Assembly: GCA_023301545.1 (NCBI GenBank) | Contig: JALZUI010000024.1 | Location: 1 to 22,964 of the forward strand | DNA: 22,964 nt | Direction: 5' to 3' | From: Akkermansiaceae bacterium | GTDB taxonomy: Bacteria > Verrucomicrobiota > Verrucomicrobiia > Verrucomicrobiales > Akkermansiaceae | Shown here: piece by piece, positions 1 to 7,718 of the stretch | Layout: each line of letters starts with the position of its first letter | Position numbering within the stretch: position 1 is the stretch's first letter | The notes under the pieces: model-generated | What the model was told of the DNA's origin: nothing | Database searches by the model: none | The model's input: only the letters and a program-made list of their open reading frames with translations | Program-made: the position numbers and the translations under genes

Positions 1-69
1 ACCTTCCTAGGCCCCGCCCAGCAATAAAGGAATAGCGGACGGTTTTGATGTTCTAGAGCAAGGTATCTA

Positions 70-918
70 TTAGCCTTGTCCGCCTAGTGAATCTGTTTTG
101 TTGAGTGATTTTTTCACCGTCGAATCTAGCCTGCGTTTGACTTTACTTACGTCTTCAGCAGGGGGTAGGTCTTCAGGTGTGATCCCTCGATCAATGAGGG
201 TGTTCCTTACTGCTTGGTTATTGGTAACGTGCTCCTGAGAGATCAGTCTTTCTGTCTCCATCTCCTTATCGCGAGCATTGTGAATGGTGATCTCGGTGGC
301 AAAGTCTTTTGCTTTTAAGATAATAGTGGGAGCGAAATCTGAGAGCGGCTTGTTCTTTGGGACATCCCATTTTTGTTTCATTGCTTGGGTCGTCCGACCA
401 AAGAGAGCTGTATCTCCTTTGCTACGAATCAGTCCGAAATTTTGTCCACCACCAGTGAGTTGTTGGATGGTGTCAGAGAGTTCTTTTTCGGTTTGCTTGA
501 GCTTTTCACGCGCTTGTACACGCTCGGTTTCGAGTAGATGTTGCTCAATGATTTCCGCCTTGCGGGTTTGTATTGCAAAGTAGGTTTGAGCAAAGGCGAT
601 TGGGGCTTTCCTTGAATCACCATTCTGAGCGAGTAGATAGCAGGCGTAGCGGGTGAGCATGATGTCATCCACTTCTCGCGTGCTACCAGAGCCGAGTTCG
701 ACCATTTTCCCGACGTCAGCAAAATGGTCTATAATACTGTGTTCACTTACTTCGCAGGCAGTTTTCGCCTTGGATATGACATTGGTGAAATTGTCCCATT
801 TAGTGTATCCAAGTAGGTGCTGGATGTCACGAGCAAGCCAGAATTCTACCCCTCCTTCGGTTTGCTGTGCGCCGGACTCAAAGTCATTCGTAAGTTTATG
901 GATAAGGTCTTTGTTCAT
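70..918 (-). CDS. dinD: DNA damage-inducible protein D (DinD-like)
   Basis: A 282-residue protein close in length to E. coli DinD (about 274). The N-terminal part has the DinD/BRO-N-like pattern FWLARDIQHLLGY followed by a W-x-NF element and the A-x-x-AC segment (about residues 26-56). A mid-region LTRYACYLLAQNGD motif (about 87-100) is typical of the family, and the central stretch 120-155 is charged, helical and likely coiled coil. E. coli DinD is an SOS protein reported to act against RecA filaments; that role is family knowledge and is not shown here. The ATG at 918 lies only about 6 bases after the predicted transcription start of a promoter whose spacer holds a LexA-like box (938-951). 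The gene sits next to an FRG-domain gene on the same strand. I see no frameshift. Confidence 0.9.
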   Translation of the reverse strand: MNKDLIHKLTNDFESGAQQTEGGVEFWLARDIQHLLGYTKWDNFTNVISKAKTACEVSEHSIIDHFADVGKMVELGSGSTREVDDIMLTRYACYLLAQNGDSRKAPIAFAQTYFAIQTRKAEIIEQHLLETERVQAREKLKQTEKELSDTIQQLTGGGQNFGLIRSKGDTALFGRTTQAMKQKWDVPKNKPLSDFAPTIILKAKDFATEITIHNARDKEMETERLISQEHVTNNQAVRNTLIDRGITPEDLPPAEDVSKVKRRLDSTVKKSLNKTDSLGGQG

Positions 919-930
919 GAGTTACTTAGC

Positions 931-959
931 ATTTTAGTGATCAATAGAACAATAAACAA
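931..959 (-). promoter_or_regulatory. Predicted dinD promoter
   Basis: Reading the minus strand, TTGTTT (959-954) and TAAAAT (936-931) are separated by exactly 17 bases, a canonical sigma-70 spacing. The -10 matches consensus at five of six bases; the -35 matches only in its TTG. The predicted start of transcription falls near 924, leaving a leader of about 6 bases before the ATG at 918. The spacer is almost filled by a LexA-like palindrome. Confidence 0.55.
938..951 (-). promoter_or_regulatory. Putative LexA operator of dinD
   Basis: On the minus strand the site reads TGTTC-TATT-GATCA. The LexA motif described for Verrucomicrobia (worked out in Verrucomicrobium spinosum) is TGTTC-N4-GAACA, so nine of the ten defined bases match. 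The site lies between the -35 and -10 of the predicted dinD promoter, where a repressor would block polymerase. Binding itself is inferred. Confidence 0.6.
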
Positions 960-968
960 TTCAAGAAA

Positions 969-1105
969 CTACACAAGCATCTTTTCAATCATGAGTTTCA
1001 AGTCTTTAACTTCTTGAGCAGAGTTTTCTTATCCTTGAGGTCCAAGAGTTCAGAAAGTAAGAGTTTTTGGGTTTTTAGAGGTAATAACTCGTTAGGTAAG
1101 CTAGT
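969..1105 (-). pseudogene. Possible coding remnant between FRG gene and dinD
   Basis: On the minus strand, just after the FRG gene stop, there is a run of leucine- and lysine-rich codons reading LPNELLPLKTQKLLLSELL and on to LLKKLK, then a stop. A one-base shift at that point continues as LKLMIEKMLV and a stop at 969-971. The pattern looks like an amphipathic C-terminal helix broken by a single-base deletion. It has no start codon of its own. It could equally be chance in AT-rich spacer, and I do not recognise a parent family. Confidence 0.2.
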
Positions 1106-1880
1106 CCCAAGGCTCTCTTATTATGTCACGTTGTGCTGTATTCGCATATGATATAGACTTTCCTAAGCCGTCTAAACCTGGAAATATTGTCTTATGGGAA
1201 ATCCCTATCTCATAAAGCTCAGCTTTAATTGGACCAAATCTTGCAACAGGGATGATACACCTGGTCACTTGTAACTCATTTGGAAGTATTTCCTGATAAT
1301 GGTGGAAATACGCTTCCCGCTGATCAAACTCAAACTGTGGGTGCAAAGTGAAACACGATGACTGAGCGGCAATCCTCCGGTCTGCATAACTTGGCATGTA
1401 GAACCTGAAGGGGCCTGCATCTGGATCTAAAGTAGTTGTATCTTCTGATCCATTCTCTGCATAAACTTGAGTATTATAAATTTTCCCTCTGTATATGTGA
1501 CTTGGAAATTTTGAATTTTGGTTCTCAACGGCGAAAAATAAAGAAACTAAAGGGTTTGTAGTCCAATCCAAAAGCCGTGTTGGGATTCCATGATGCTGAG
1601 CTAGAGCCATCCATTCTATTGATGATGTTGGCTGTATAGAGAGCAATGAAGGAGCTTCTCTCTGAAAATCTTTGAGCATTTGCTCTTCGGTCTCTCTGAG
1701 GGTTAAGTCAGCTCTTCTTTGATGCCGCATAATAGACGGTAAAAGCAAGGTATCAGACACACTTCCCTGGGCGGTCTTCTTCTTTGAGGGCTGAGCTCTA
1801 TATATGAATGTGGCAATATCAGGCTGACCAACACGGGTAAACCTTATGAAATCTGATAATGACTGGACAAGAGTACACAT
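1101..1880 (-). CDS. FRG domain-containing protein
   Basis: This 259-residue protein carries the conserved blocks of the FRG domain: an arginine block (FIYRAQ, residues 25-30), LLPSIMR (46-52), an E-x-x-M-L-x-x-F helix (65-72) and the hallmark run W-M-A-L-A-Q-H-H-G-I-P-T-R-L-L-D-W (90-106) followed by SLFFAVEN. The namesake F-R-G triplet reads Y-R-A here. The biochemical activity of the family is not established. FRG proteins are often found in accessory and phage-defence neighbourhoods, which fits the adjacent dinD. Upstream of the ATG is TAAGG, about seven bases away, one of the few plausible ribosome binding sites in the window. No signal peptide or membrane segment is seen. Confidence 0.85.
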   Translation of the reverse strand: MCTLVQSLSDFIRFTRVGQPDIATFIYRAQPSKKKTAQGSVSDTLLLPSIMRHQRRADLTLRETEEQMLKDFQREAPSLLSIQPTSSIEWMALAQHHGIPTRLLDWTTNPLVSLFFAVENQNSKFPSHIYRGKIYNTQVYAENGSEDTTTLDPDAGPFRFYMPSYADRRIAAQSSCFTLHPQFEFDQREAYFHHYQEILPNELQVTRCIIPVARFGPIKAELYEIGISHKTIFPGLDGLGKSISYANTAQRDIIREPWD

Positions 1881-2013
1881 ATTTAGCCTTACAGTATTAG
1901 ATCACTCACCTGTGCTCTATTAGCTGGTTTCAGAGAGTCGATCATATTGTATACGGCTTATACTACAAAGGTTGAATGCTAATTCAAGAGCGAAATCTAG
2001 TGCCCGGAATACA
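1881..2013. promoter_or_regulatory. Spacer between FRG gene and atp terminator, likely FRG promoter
   Basis: This short AT-rich spacer probably holds the FRG promoter. On the minus strand TTCAAC is followed after 17 bases by TATACA (around 1947-1975), and an overlapping alternative is TTGAAT with TAGTAT. A small interrupted palindrome, GTATA-CGGCT-TATAC, lies at 1949-1963 over these elements. None of the matches is strong enough to be decisive. Confidence 0.3.
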
Positions 2014-2047
2014 AAAAAACTCCCACTCAAACGAGCGGGAGTTTTTT
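2013..2047 (-). terminator. Rho-independent terminator of the atp operon
   Basis: Arms at 2014-2028 and 2033-2047 pair around the loop AAAC (plus strand). The one imperfect pair is a G-U wobble in a minus-strand transcript but an A-C mismatch in a plus-strand one, so the hairpin suits the atp mRNA. A run of seven T follows on the minus strand (2019-2013). It lies 32 bases past the atpC stop. Confidence 0.9.
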
Positions 2048-2078
2048 AGTTTTGAGAATGGTAAGTTCGCTGGGGGGC

Positions 2079-2489
2079 TTACTTGTACCTGCGCTTGAGC
2101 TTGAGCTGGGCGAGGGACTTGGCGATGGTGGCCTGTAGTGCCAAGACTTGGCTTGGGTCAGCGGTGTGGTCGGTGTCAGCGAGGGCGTCTTCGGCGCGTT
2201 TCATGGCGGCTTCGACTACGTCTTCGTCGATCTCCTCGTGGCATGCACAGATGTCAGTGAGGACGGTGACGCTTTCTTGTGTAGCTTCCATAAAGCCTTC
2301 GCCGATAGCGAATTCGATGTATTCGCCGTCTTTCTTATAACGGAGTTCACCTGGCTCTAGAGGAGTAACGAGGGCGGTGTGCCCTGAGAGGATCCCTGTT
2401 TCACCGAGTTGGGTGGGGAGGTAGATGTCTTCTACTACGTCAGAGAATACTTTCTTTTCTGGAGTTACGATGTCAAGTTGGATAGGCAT
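2079..2489 (-). CDS. atpC: F1Fo ATP synthase epsilon subunit
   Basis: A 136-residue protein of normal epsilon length and the last gene of the operon. The N-terminal beta-barrel domain is recognisable by M-P-I-Q-L-D-I-V-T-P, the G-E-T-G-I-L-S-G-H-T-A-L-V-T-P-L-E-P-G segment (about 29-47) and the acidic G-E-G-F element. The C-terminal helical hairpin (about 85-136) is rich in alanine and charged residues and ends in a basic tail, KLKRRYK. Epsilon links gamma to the c-ring and can inhibit hydrolysis through its C-terminal helices. The gap to atpD is 100 bases, the widest between the F1 genes, and holds a short hairpin (CTGTG-AGA-CACAG, 2550-2562). No Shine-Dalgarno sequence is present. Confidence 0.96.
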   Translation of the reverse strand: MPIQLDIVTPEKKVFSDVVEDIYLPTQLGETGILSGHTALVTPLEPGELRYKKDGEYIEFAIGEGFMEATQESVTVLTDICACHEEIDEDVVEAAMKRAEDALADTDHTADPSQVLALQATIAKSLAQLKLKRRYK

Positions 2490-2589
2490 AGCGCGTAAGG
2501 GTGAGAGGTGGTAATATGTTGATATTGCCAGCTTTAGTCAACCCCCGCGCTGTGAGACACAGGGAGGAGGCTGAAAAAACTGAGAGTGT

Positions 2590-4059
2590 TTACTCTGCGT
2601 CGCGAGCGACGGTGGAGAGGTCAGCACGCATGTAGAAGTTACCTTCTGGTACGTCATCCCACTTTCCATCAAGAAGTTCGCGGAAGCCTTTGACGGTGTC
2701 ATCAACTTTTACGAGTACTCCTGGAACGTTGTTGAATACTTCTGCAACGTGGAAGGGTTGGGTGAGGAAACGTTGGATCTTACGAGCACGGTAAACGGTG
2801 AGCTTATCGTCGTCTGAAAGTTCGTCCATTCCGAGAATCGCGATGATGTCCTGAAGGTCTTTGTAGCGCTGGAGTACTTGTTGTACGCCACGAGCAACTG
2901 CGAAGTGTTCTTCACCACAAATCTCAGGGCTAAGCGCCTTAGAAGAAGATGCGAGTGGGTCAACCGCAGGGAAGAGTCCCTGTGCAGCAAGAGAACGCTC
3001 AAGTACAACCGTTGCATCAAGGTGAGCGAAGGTGTTAGCTGGAGCTGGGTCAGTAAGGTCATCCGCAGGTACGTATACCGCTTGGAGTGAGGTGATTGAT
3101 CCTTTATTGGTAGAAGTAATACGCTCTTGGAGTCCCGCCATCTCTTCTGCAAGAGTTGGTTGGTAACCTACAGCAGAAGGGGTACGACCGAGAAGGGCGG
3201 ATACCTCAGAACCTGCTTGTGAGAAACGGAAGACGTTATCTACGAAGAGAAGTACGTCTTGTCCTTGTTCGTCACGGAAGTACTCAGCCATTGTAAGGGC
3301 AGAGAGAGCAACACGGAGACGTGCTCCTGGAGGCTCGTTCATTTGACCGTAAACGAGAGCTACTTTTGATCCTTCTGCAAGTTGAGGAGTACCATCAGCA
3401 TTGATGATTGGCTCACCCTCTGCATCACGTTCAACGCTAATAACGTTTGATTCGATCATTTCCCAGTAAAGGTCGTTACCTTCACGAGTACGTTCACCAA
3501 CACCTGCGAATACGGAGTAACCACCGTGGTTTTTCGCAATGTTGTTAATAAGCTCCATGATTACAACGGTCTTACCTACACCAGCACCACCGAAGGCACC
3601 AACTTTACCACCTTTAAGGAAGGGGCAGACAAGGTCGATTACTTTGATCCCTGTTTCGAGGATTTCAGCACTACTTGCTTGTTCAACGAGAGTAGGGGCA
3701 GCGCGGTGAATCTGAGACTTCTTGTCTGGTTCAGCGAGTTTTACGTTCTCATCTACGAGTTCACCGGTAACATTGAAGATACGTCCGAGAACTTGCTCTC
3801 CAACTGGTACTTCAATAGACTTACCTGTATCGATAATGTCCATGCCACGCTTGAGACCGTCTGTGGTGCTCATAGCTACTGCACGGACGCGACCGTCACC
3901 GAGGTGCTGCTGCACTTCGAGAATGAGGTTAATAGCCGTGCCAAAGAGGTCGTAGTTGACCTCGACAGCGTTATAGATGTCTGGGAGTTTAGTTGCTGCT
4001 GAGAAATCGGCGTCTACAACAGCTCCGATGATTTGAACGATGGTTCCTTTATTGCTCAT
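2590..4059 (-). CDS. atpD: F1Fo ATP synthase beta subunit
   Basis: A 489-residue catalytic subunit, slightly longer than the E. coli protein. The P-loop GGAGVGKT lies at residues 157-164 with lysine 163. The catalytic glutamate-arginine pair is in GVGERTREGND (E189, R190). LLFVDNVFRFSQAGSEVSAL marks the Walker B region. The DELSEED lever that contacts gamma reads DELSDDD here, which keeps the acidic character. The C-terminal domain is complete and ends in VARDAE. It follows atpG by 58 bases on the same transcript. No Shine-Dalgarno sequence precedes the ATG. Confidence 0.98.
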   Translation of the reverse strand: MSNKGTIVQIIGAVVDADFSAATKLPDIYNAVEVNYDLFGTAINLILEVQQHLGDGRVRAVAMSTTDGLKRGMDIIDTGKSIEVPVGEQVLGRIFNVTGELVDENVKLAEPDKKSQIHRAAPTLVEQASSAEILETGIKVIDLVCPFLKGGKVGAFGGAGVGKTVVIMELINNIAKNHGGYSVFAGVGERTREGNDLYWEMIESNVISVERDAEGEPIINADGTPQLAEGSKVALVYGQMNEPPGARLRVALSALTMAEYFRDEQGQDVLLFVDNVFRFSQAGSEVSALLGRTPSAVGYQPTLAEEMAGLQERITSTNKGSITSLQAVYVPADDLTDPAPANTFAHLDATVVLERSLAAQGLFPAVDPLASSSKALSPEICGEEHFAVARGVQQVLQRYKDLQDIIAILGMDELSDDDKLTVYRARKIQRFLTQPFHVAEVFNNVPGVLVKVDDTVKGFRELLDGKWDDVPEGNFYMRADLSTVARDAE

Positions 4060-4117
4060 GGGTAGATTTGTGTGGGGGAAGAGGGTTAATATTAGTTAAA
4101 ATTTATTAGAGGGGACA

Positions 4118-5011
4118 TTATTCCATTGCTTTCATAGCAGTGGTGATTTCGAGAAGCTCTTGCGTGATCGCAGCTTGACGAAGCTTATTGTATTCGACTT
4201 TAAGATCCTTAACGAGGTTGTTGGCGTTATCAGTCGCAGATTTCATGGCTACCATACGAGCGGAGTGCTCAGAGGCGCGGGCTTCTACGATCATTTGGTA
4301 AACCTGGAAGTTAATGTACTGAGGAAGGAGGGTATCAAGAACCGCTGTTGGGTTTGGCTCAAAGGTGTATTCCTTTTCTTCAATAGCGTGGTCAGTCTCC
4401 TTAACCTTACCTTTACCTACACCTTCGTAGTCTTGCTTTTCAGCAAGCTTAGATGGGTCGATAGGGAGAAGTTGTGAGATATGAGGCTCTTGTACGAGGG
4501 TCGAGATGAAGTTAGTGAAGGCAACGGAAACCTTGTTGTACTTCCCTGAGATAAACTCATCGGAGATGAACTTAGAGATGACCTTTACTTCCTCAAAAGG
4601 AACAGGGTCAACAATAGGGAAGTCAGCAATGAGGTTTTGCTGCGCTTTAGCAATTTGCTCGCGGAGTTTTTTACCAACGGTGACGTAGTCGCCATCTACA
4701 GGAAGTTCCTTGCGGACCTTCTTAAGAACGTTGGTGTTAATGCCTCCACAGAGACCCTTATCGGTTGAGATAACTAGGATAAGGTGCTTACCTTCTTCTT
4801 CAACTTTCAAGAATGGGTGAGCAAGACCTTCCATGTTCGCCTTAAGATTCACGAGAACCGCGTTGAGGCGGTCAGCGTAGGCACGACCAGCAATTGCTTG
4901 GTCTTGCGCCTTTTTCATCTTAGCGGCCGCGACCATTTGCATGGCCTTGGTGATTTGGGACGTATTCTGGATCGACTTAATCCGTCTTCTGATGTCTTGT
5001 AGGTTAGCCAT
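4118..5011 (-). CDS. atpG: F1Fo ATP synthase gamma subunit
   Basis: A 297-residue rotor stalk subunit. The N-terminal coiled-coil helix starts with LQDIRRRIKSIQNTSQITKA and continues through MQMVAAAKMKKAQ, the standard gamma opening. The middle holds the STDKGLCGGIN block (about 82-92), and the C-terminal helix has the conserved SEHSARMVAMKSATDNA and R-Q-A-A-I-T-Q-E-L-L-E-I pattern. A lysine- and glutamate-rich segment around residues 196-215 looks like a modest insertion relative to E. coli gamma. It lies between atpA and atpD as in most bacteria. No Shine-Dalgarno sequence is seen in front of the ATG. Confidence 0.97.
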   Translation of the reverse strand: MANLQDIRRRIKSIQNTSQITKAMQMVAAAKMKKAQDQAIAGRAYADRLNAVLVNLKANMEGLAHPFLKVEEEGKHLILVISTDKGLCGGINTNVLKKVRKELPVDGDYVTVGKKLREQIAKAQQNLIADFPIVDPVPFEEVKVISKFISDEFISGKYNKVSVAFTNFISTLVQEPHISQLLPIDPSKLAEKQDYEGVGKGKVKETDHAIEEKEYTFEPNPTAVLDTLLPQYINFQVYQMIVEARASEHSARMVAMKSATDNANNLVKDLKVEYNKLRQAAITQELLEITTAMKAME

Positions 5012-5050
5012 TCTTGGGGTCCGTTAGTTCTAACTAGAGTGGGGGGTGAA

Positions 5051-6595
5051 TTACGCTTGGGTAGAAGCGAAGTCGTCGAGAGCTGCTTTTACAGCATCGA
5101 TAGCATCTTTACTGCCTTTCTTAAGGTCAGGCTTCTCGTTAGCAATCATCTCAAGGAGATCTGCTTTACGCGTTTGGAAGAATTCTACCATGTCGGCTTT
5201 GGCCTGAAGTACGCTATCAACATCTACGCTGTCGAAGTAACCGTTCTGCATTGCAAAGAGAATCACGGACTCTTCCTGCATGGAGAGAGGTGAGTATTGG
5301 TTTTGCTTGAAGAGTTCTACGATACGAGCTCCACGGTCGAGTTTCTTCTGCGTGGATTCATCGAGATCAGATCCGAACTGGGCGAAGGCCTGAAGTTCAC
5401 GGTACTGAGCAAGATCAAGCTTAGTTGTACCTGATACAGATTTAACCGTCTTAGTCTGAGCAGCTCCACCTACACGAGATACGGAGAGACCTACTGAGAT
5501 CGCTGGGCGGATACCTTGGTTAAAGAGGTCTGTTTCAAGGAAGATCTGACCATCTGTAATCGAGATCACGTTAGTTGGGATGTATGCAGATACGTCACCA
5601 GCTTGTGTTTCAATGATTGGAAGAGCGGTAAGAGAACCACCACCAGCAGCCTTAGAAAGACGTGCGGAACGCTCAAGGAGACGTGAGTGAAGGTAGAATA
5701 CGTCACCAGGGTAAGCTTCACGACCAGAAGGACGCTTAAGTACGAGTGACATTTGACGGTAAGCTACAGCGTGCTTAGAAAGGTCATCAAACACGATGAG
5801 ACACTCTTTACCCTGATCCATGTGGTACTCTGCAACAGCACAACCGGTGTACGGTGCGAGGTATTGCATAGTAGCTGGGTCAGAAGCAGTAGCGGCTACA
5901 ACGGTGGTGAATTCCATAGCACCTGCGTCTTCGAGAGTCTTGATGATTCCCGCAACGTTAGAGCGCTTTTGTCCGATCGCTACGTAGATACAGTAGAGAG
6001 GCTTGTGGTCCTTAAGTTTACCAGCGGCCGCAGCCTTGTTCTGGTTGGACTGAGAAATGATGGTGTCAATCGCGATGGTTGTTTTACCAGTACCACGGTC
6101 ACCAATGATAAGTTCACGTTGACCACGTCCGATAGGGACAATGGCATCGATCGCCATGATTCCGGTCTGTACAGGAACAGAAACAGATTCACGCTTAATG
6201 ATACCAGGAGCGATTTTCTCTACTGGGTAATTAGCAGAAGCTTCGATATCACCTTTGCCATCGATAGGAACACCGAGAGCATCGATTGTACGTCCGAGAA
6301 GGTTTTCACCTACAGGTACTGAAAGGAGTGTTCCTGTAGTCTTACATTCGTCACCTTCTTTGAGGCTAGTGAAGTCTCCGAGAAGTACAACCCCGACTGA
6401 TCCTTCTTCAAGGTTAAGTGCGAGACCTGTAACTCCACCAGGGAACTCGATCATTTCATTGAGTTGAACATCACTAAGACCTTCAACCTTGGCGACGCCG
6501 TCACCGATTTCACGGATGACACCGATGTTCGCTTTTTCTACTGTTGTGGAAACGCTTGAGATTTCCTTTTCGAGTTGTTCAAGAATTGTGCTCAT
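5051..6595 (-). CDS. atpA: F1Fo ATP synthase alpha subunit
   Basis: A 514-residue non-catalytic nucleotide-binding subunit. The P-loop GDRGTGKT spans residues 165-172 with lysine 171. The usual bacterial sequence is GDRQTGKT, so a conserved glutamine is glycine here (G168). The arginine-finger segment SVSRVGGAAQTK, the LTALPIIETQAGDVSAYIPTN-type block and the C-terminal domain are intact. An alanine-lysine insertion of about ten residues follows the P-loop helix (around residues 184-196), before YCIYVAIGQK. The gene is 39 bases upstream of atpG and 58 bases downstream of atpH. No Shine-Dalgarno sequence precedes the ATG. Confidence 0.98.
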   Translation of the reverse strand: MSTILEQLEKEISSVSTTVEKANIGVIREIGDGVAKVEGLSDVQLNEMIEFPGGVTGLALNLEEGSVGVVLLGDFTSLKEGDECKTTGTLLSVPVGENLLGRTIDALGVPIDGKGDIEASANYPVEKIAPGIIKRESVSVPVQTGIMAIDAIVPIGRGQRELIIGDRGTGKTTIAIDTIISQSNQNKAAAAGKLKDHKPLYCIYVAIGQKRSNVAGIIKTLEDAGAMEFTTVVAATASDPATMQYLAPYTGCAVAEYHMDQGKECLIVFDDLSKHAVAYRQMSLVLKRPSGREAYPGDVFYLHSRLLERSARLSKAAGGGSLTALPIIETQAGDVSAYIPTNVISITDGQIFLETDLFNQGIRPAISVGLSVSRVGGAAQTKTVKSVSGTTKLDLAQYRELQAFAQFGSDLDESTQKKLDRGARIVELFKQNQYSPLSMQEESVILFAMQNGYFDSVDVDSVLQAKADMVEFFQTRKADLLEMIANEKPDLKKGSKDAIDAVKAALDDFASTQA

Positions 6596-6653
6596 GGCAG
6601 GCTATTTTGTTGGGGTGATTAATTGGTTTTTAAAAGGGTATAAAAGAAAGAGA

Positions 6654-7046
6654 TTAAAGAGAGTTGGCAAGTCGGTTGATTTTGCTGAGAACAGTTCCGT
6701 CATAGACGCTACTGCCAACTCTTACTTTAAGACCTGCGATGAGGTCTTTATTGGTAGAATAATGGAAGACGAGGTTTTTACCATGCTTTGCGGTGAGTGA
6801 CTTCTCGATACGAGTTTGGTCAGCTGCGGTGATCTTCTGTGCGCTCTCTACGTGAGCAGTACGCTTATCTACGTCAATCCGAACGAGTCTCTTCAGCTCT
6901 GTAAGAACGCCAAGGTAGTCGCTTGGACGCTTTTCGCCGAGGAATTTGATGGACTTGGAGAGCTTGCTCTCATCGAGCTCGCCGTTCTCAAGACACATAC
7001 GGTAAACGCGCGTCGCGAATTCTCTAGATGCTTTAGAAACTTTCAT
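6654..7046 (-). CDS. atpH: F1Fo ATP synthase delta subunit, short form
   Basis: Position between atpF and atpA and the C-terminal pattern identify this as delta. ESAQKITAADQ corresponds to the T-S-A-x-x-L-x-x-x-Q region, and GLKVRVGSSVYDGTVLSKINRL to the G-G-x-x-V-R-x-G-D-x-x-x-D-x-S block. The protein has only 130 residues; typical bacterial delta has about 175-180. The opening, SREFATRVYRMCLENGELD, resembles the first helix of normal delta, so the loss is within the N-terminal helical domain that clasps alpha. A TAG at 7056-7058 lies in frame four codons above the ATG, so no longer start is possible. No frameshift is evident. Confidence 0.88.
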   Translation of the reverse strand: MKVSKASREFATRVYRMCLENGELDESKLSKSIKFLGEKRPSDYLGVLTELKRLVRIDVDKRTAHVESAQKITAADQTRIEKSLTAKHGKNLVFHYSTNKDLIAGLKVRVGSSVYDGTVLSKINRLANSL

Positions 7047-7075
7047 AGTGATTGACTAAGGTAAGGGTGGTGAAA

Positions 7076-7633
7076 TTATTTTTCGATAACAGCGAGCGCG
7101 TCTTCGTTGATAGACTTGTGATCCGCATCGGTGAGAACTTTGCCAGAAACAGTTGCAGTTGCAGTTGCAACGAGCTTACCGAAGTCAGACTTAAGTTCTT
7201 TAACCATTTGGCTACGTTCAGCTTTGGCTGTTTCTTCAGCCTTAGCGAGAATGTTTTGTGCAGAAGCGATTGCTTCCTGCGTTTTCTCTTCAGTGATGTT
7301 GGCAGCGCTAGTTTTCGCTTCCGTGATCATTTCCTTAGCCTTGTTGTTTGCTTTTTCGATAGCTTCAGCAGTGCGCTTTTCGGAATCTTGGAGGTCTTGT
7401 TCGATTTGCTTCAGCTTTGCTTCACCTTCAGCGATACGCTCACGACGTTGGCTGAGCATGTCTCCGATAGGTCCGAAAGCGAACTTCTTGAGAACGTATG
7501 CAACGATAACAAAGTTAATACACTGAGCTATGAGGTATGCCCAATTAAGGCCGAAATTCTTTTGCAGGTCTTCTACGAGACCGCCTGAAGCAGCAGCTGT
7601 TTCTGTGGAGGCCGCAAGGATAGTTAATAGCAT
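7076..7633 (-). CDS. atpF: F1Fo ATP synthase b subunit
   Basis: A 185-residue stator subunit. A short non-polar and serine/alanine-rich leader (1-18) precedes a single membrane segment at about residues 29-48 (LNWAYLIAQCINFVIVAYVL), then VLKKFAFGPIGDMLSQRRERI, the standard start of the b-subunit stalk. From there on the protein is a long charged, alanine-rich helix with heptad character (about 60-165). Only one b-type gene is present, so the stalk is presumably a homodimer. It sits 29 bases before atpH and 101 bases after atpE, and that second gap holds a strong hairpin. No Shine-Dalgarno sequence is seen. Confidence 0.95.
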   Translation of the reverse strand: MLLTILAASTETAAASGGLVEDLQKNFGLNWAYLIAQCINFVIVAYVLKKFAFGPIGDMLSQRRERIAEGEAKLKQIEQDLQDSEKRTAEAIEKANNKAKEMITEAKTSAANITEEKTQEAIASAQNILAKAEETAKAERSQMVKELKSDFGKLVATATATVSGKVLTDADHKSINEDALAVIEK

Positions 7634-7694
7634 AGTTGTGAGTATTTAAGCTTTTTTGAGGGAAAGGGGGGTAAATCAGGTAAAAATATAATTT

Positions 7695-7718
7695 GGACGC
7701 CCTTATTACGGGGCGTCC
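7695..7718 (-). promoter_or_regulatory. Intercistronic hairpin between atpE and atpF
   Basis: A perfect 8-base-pair GC-rich stem, GGACGCCC (7695-7702) with GGGCGTCC (7711-7718), encloses an 8-base loop. It starts 16 bases past the atpE stop on the minus strand. The bases that follow are AT-rich with a T-run (AAATTATATTTTT), so partial termination is possible, as is protection of the atpBE part of the mRNA from 3' decay. Either effect would raise c-subunit output relative to the rest; this is inference. Confidence 0.6.

Noticed and set aside
5753..6322. A 189-codon open frame opposite atpA
   Set aside because: It lies wholly antisense to a certain gene, its product is low-complexity and unlike any family, and similar frames occur opposite atpD, atpF and dxs. 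This is a by-product of coding-strand composition.
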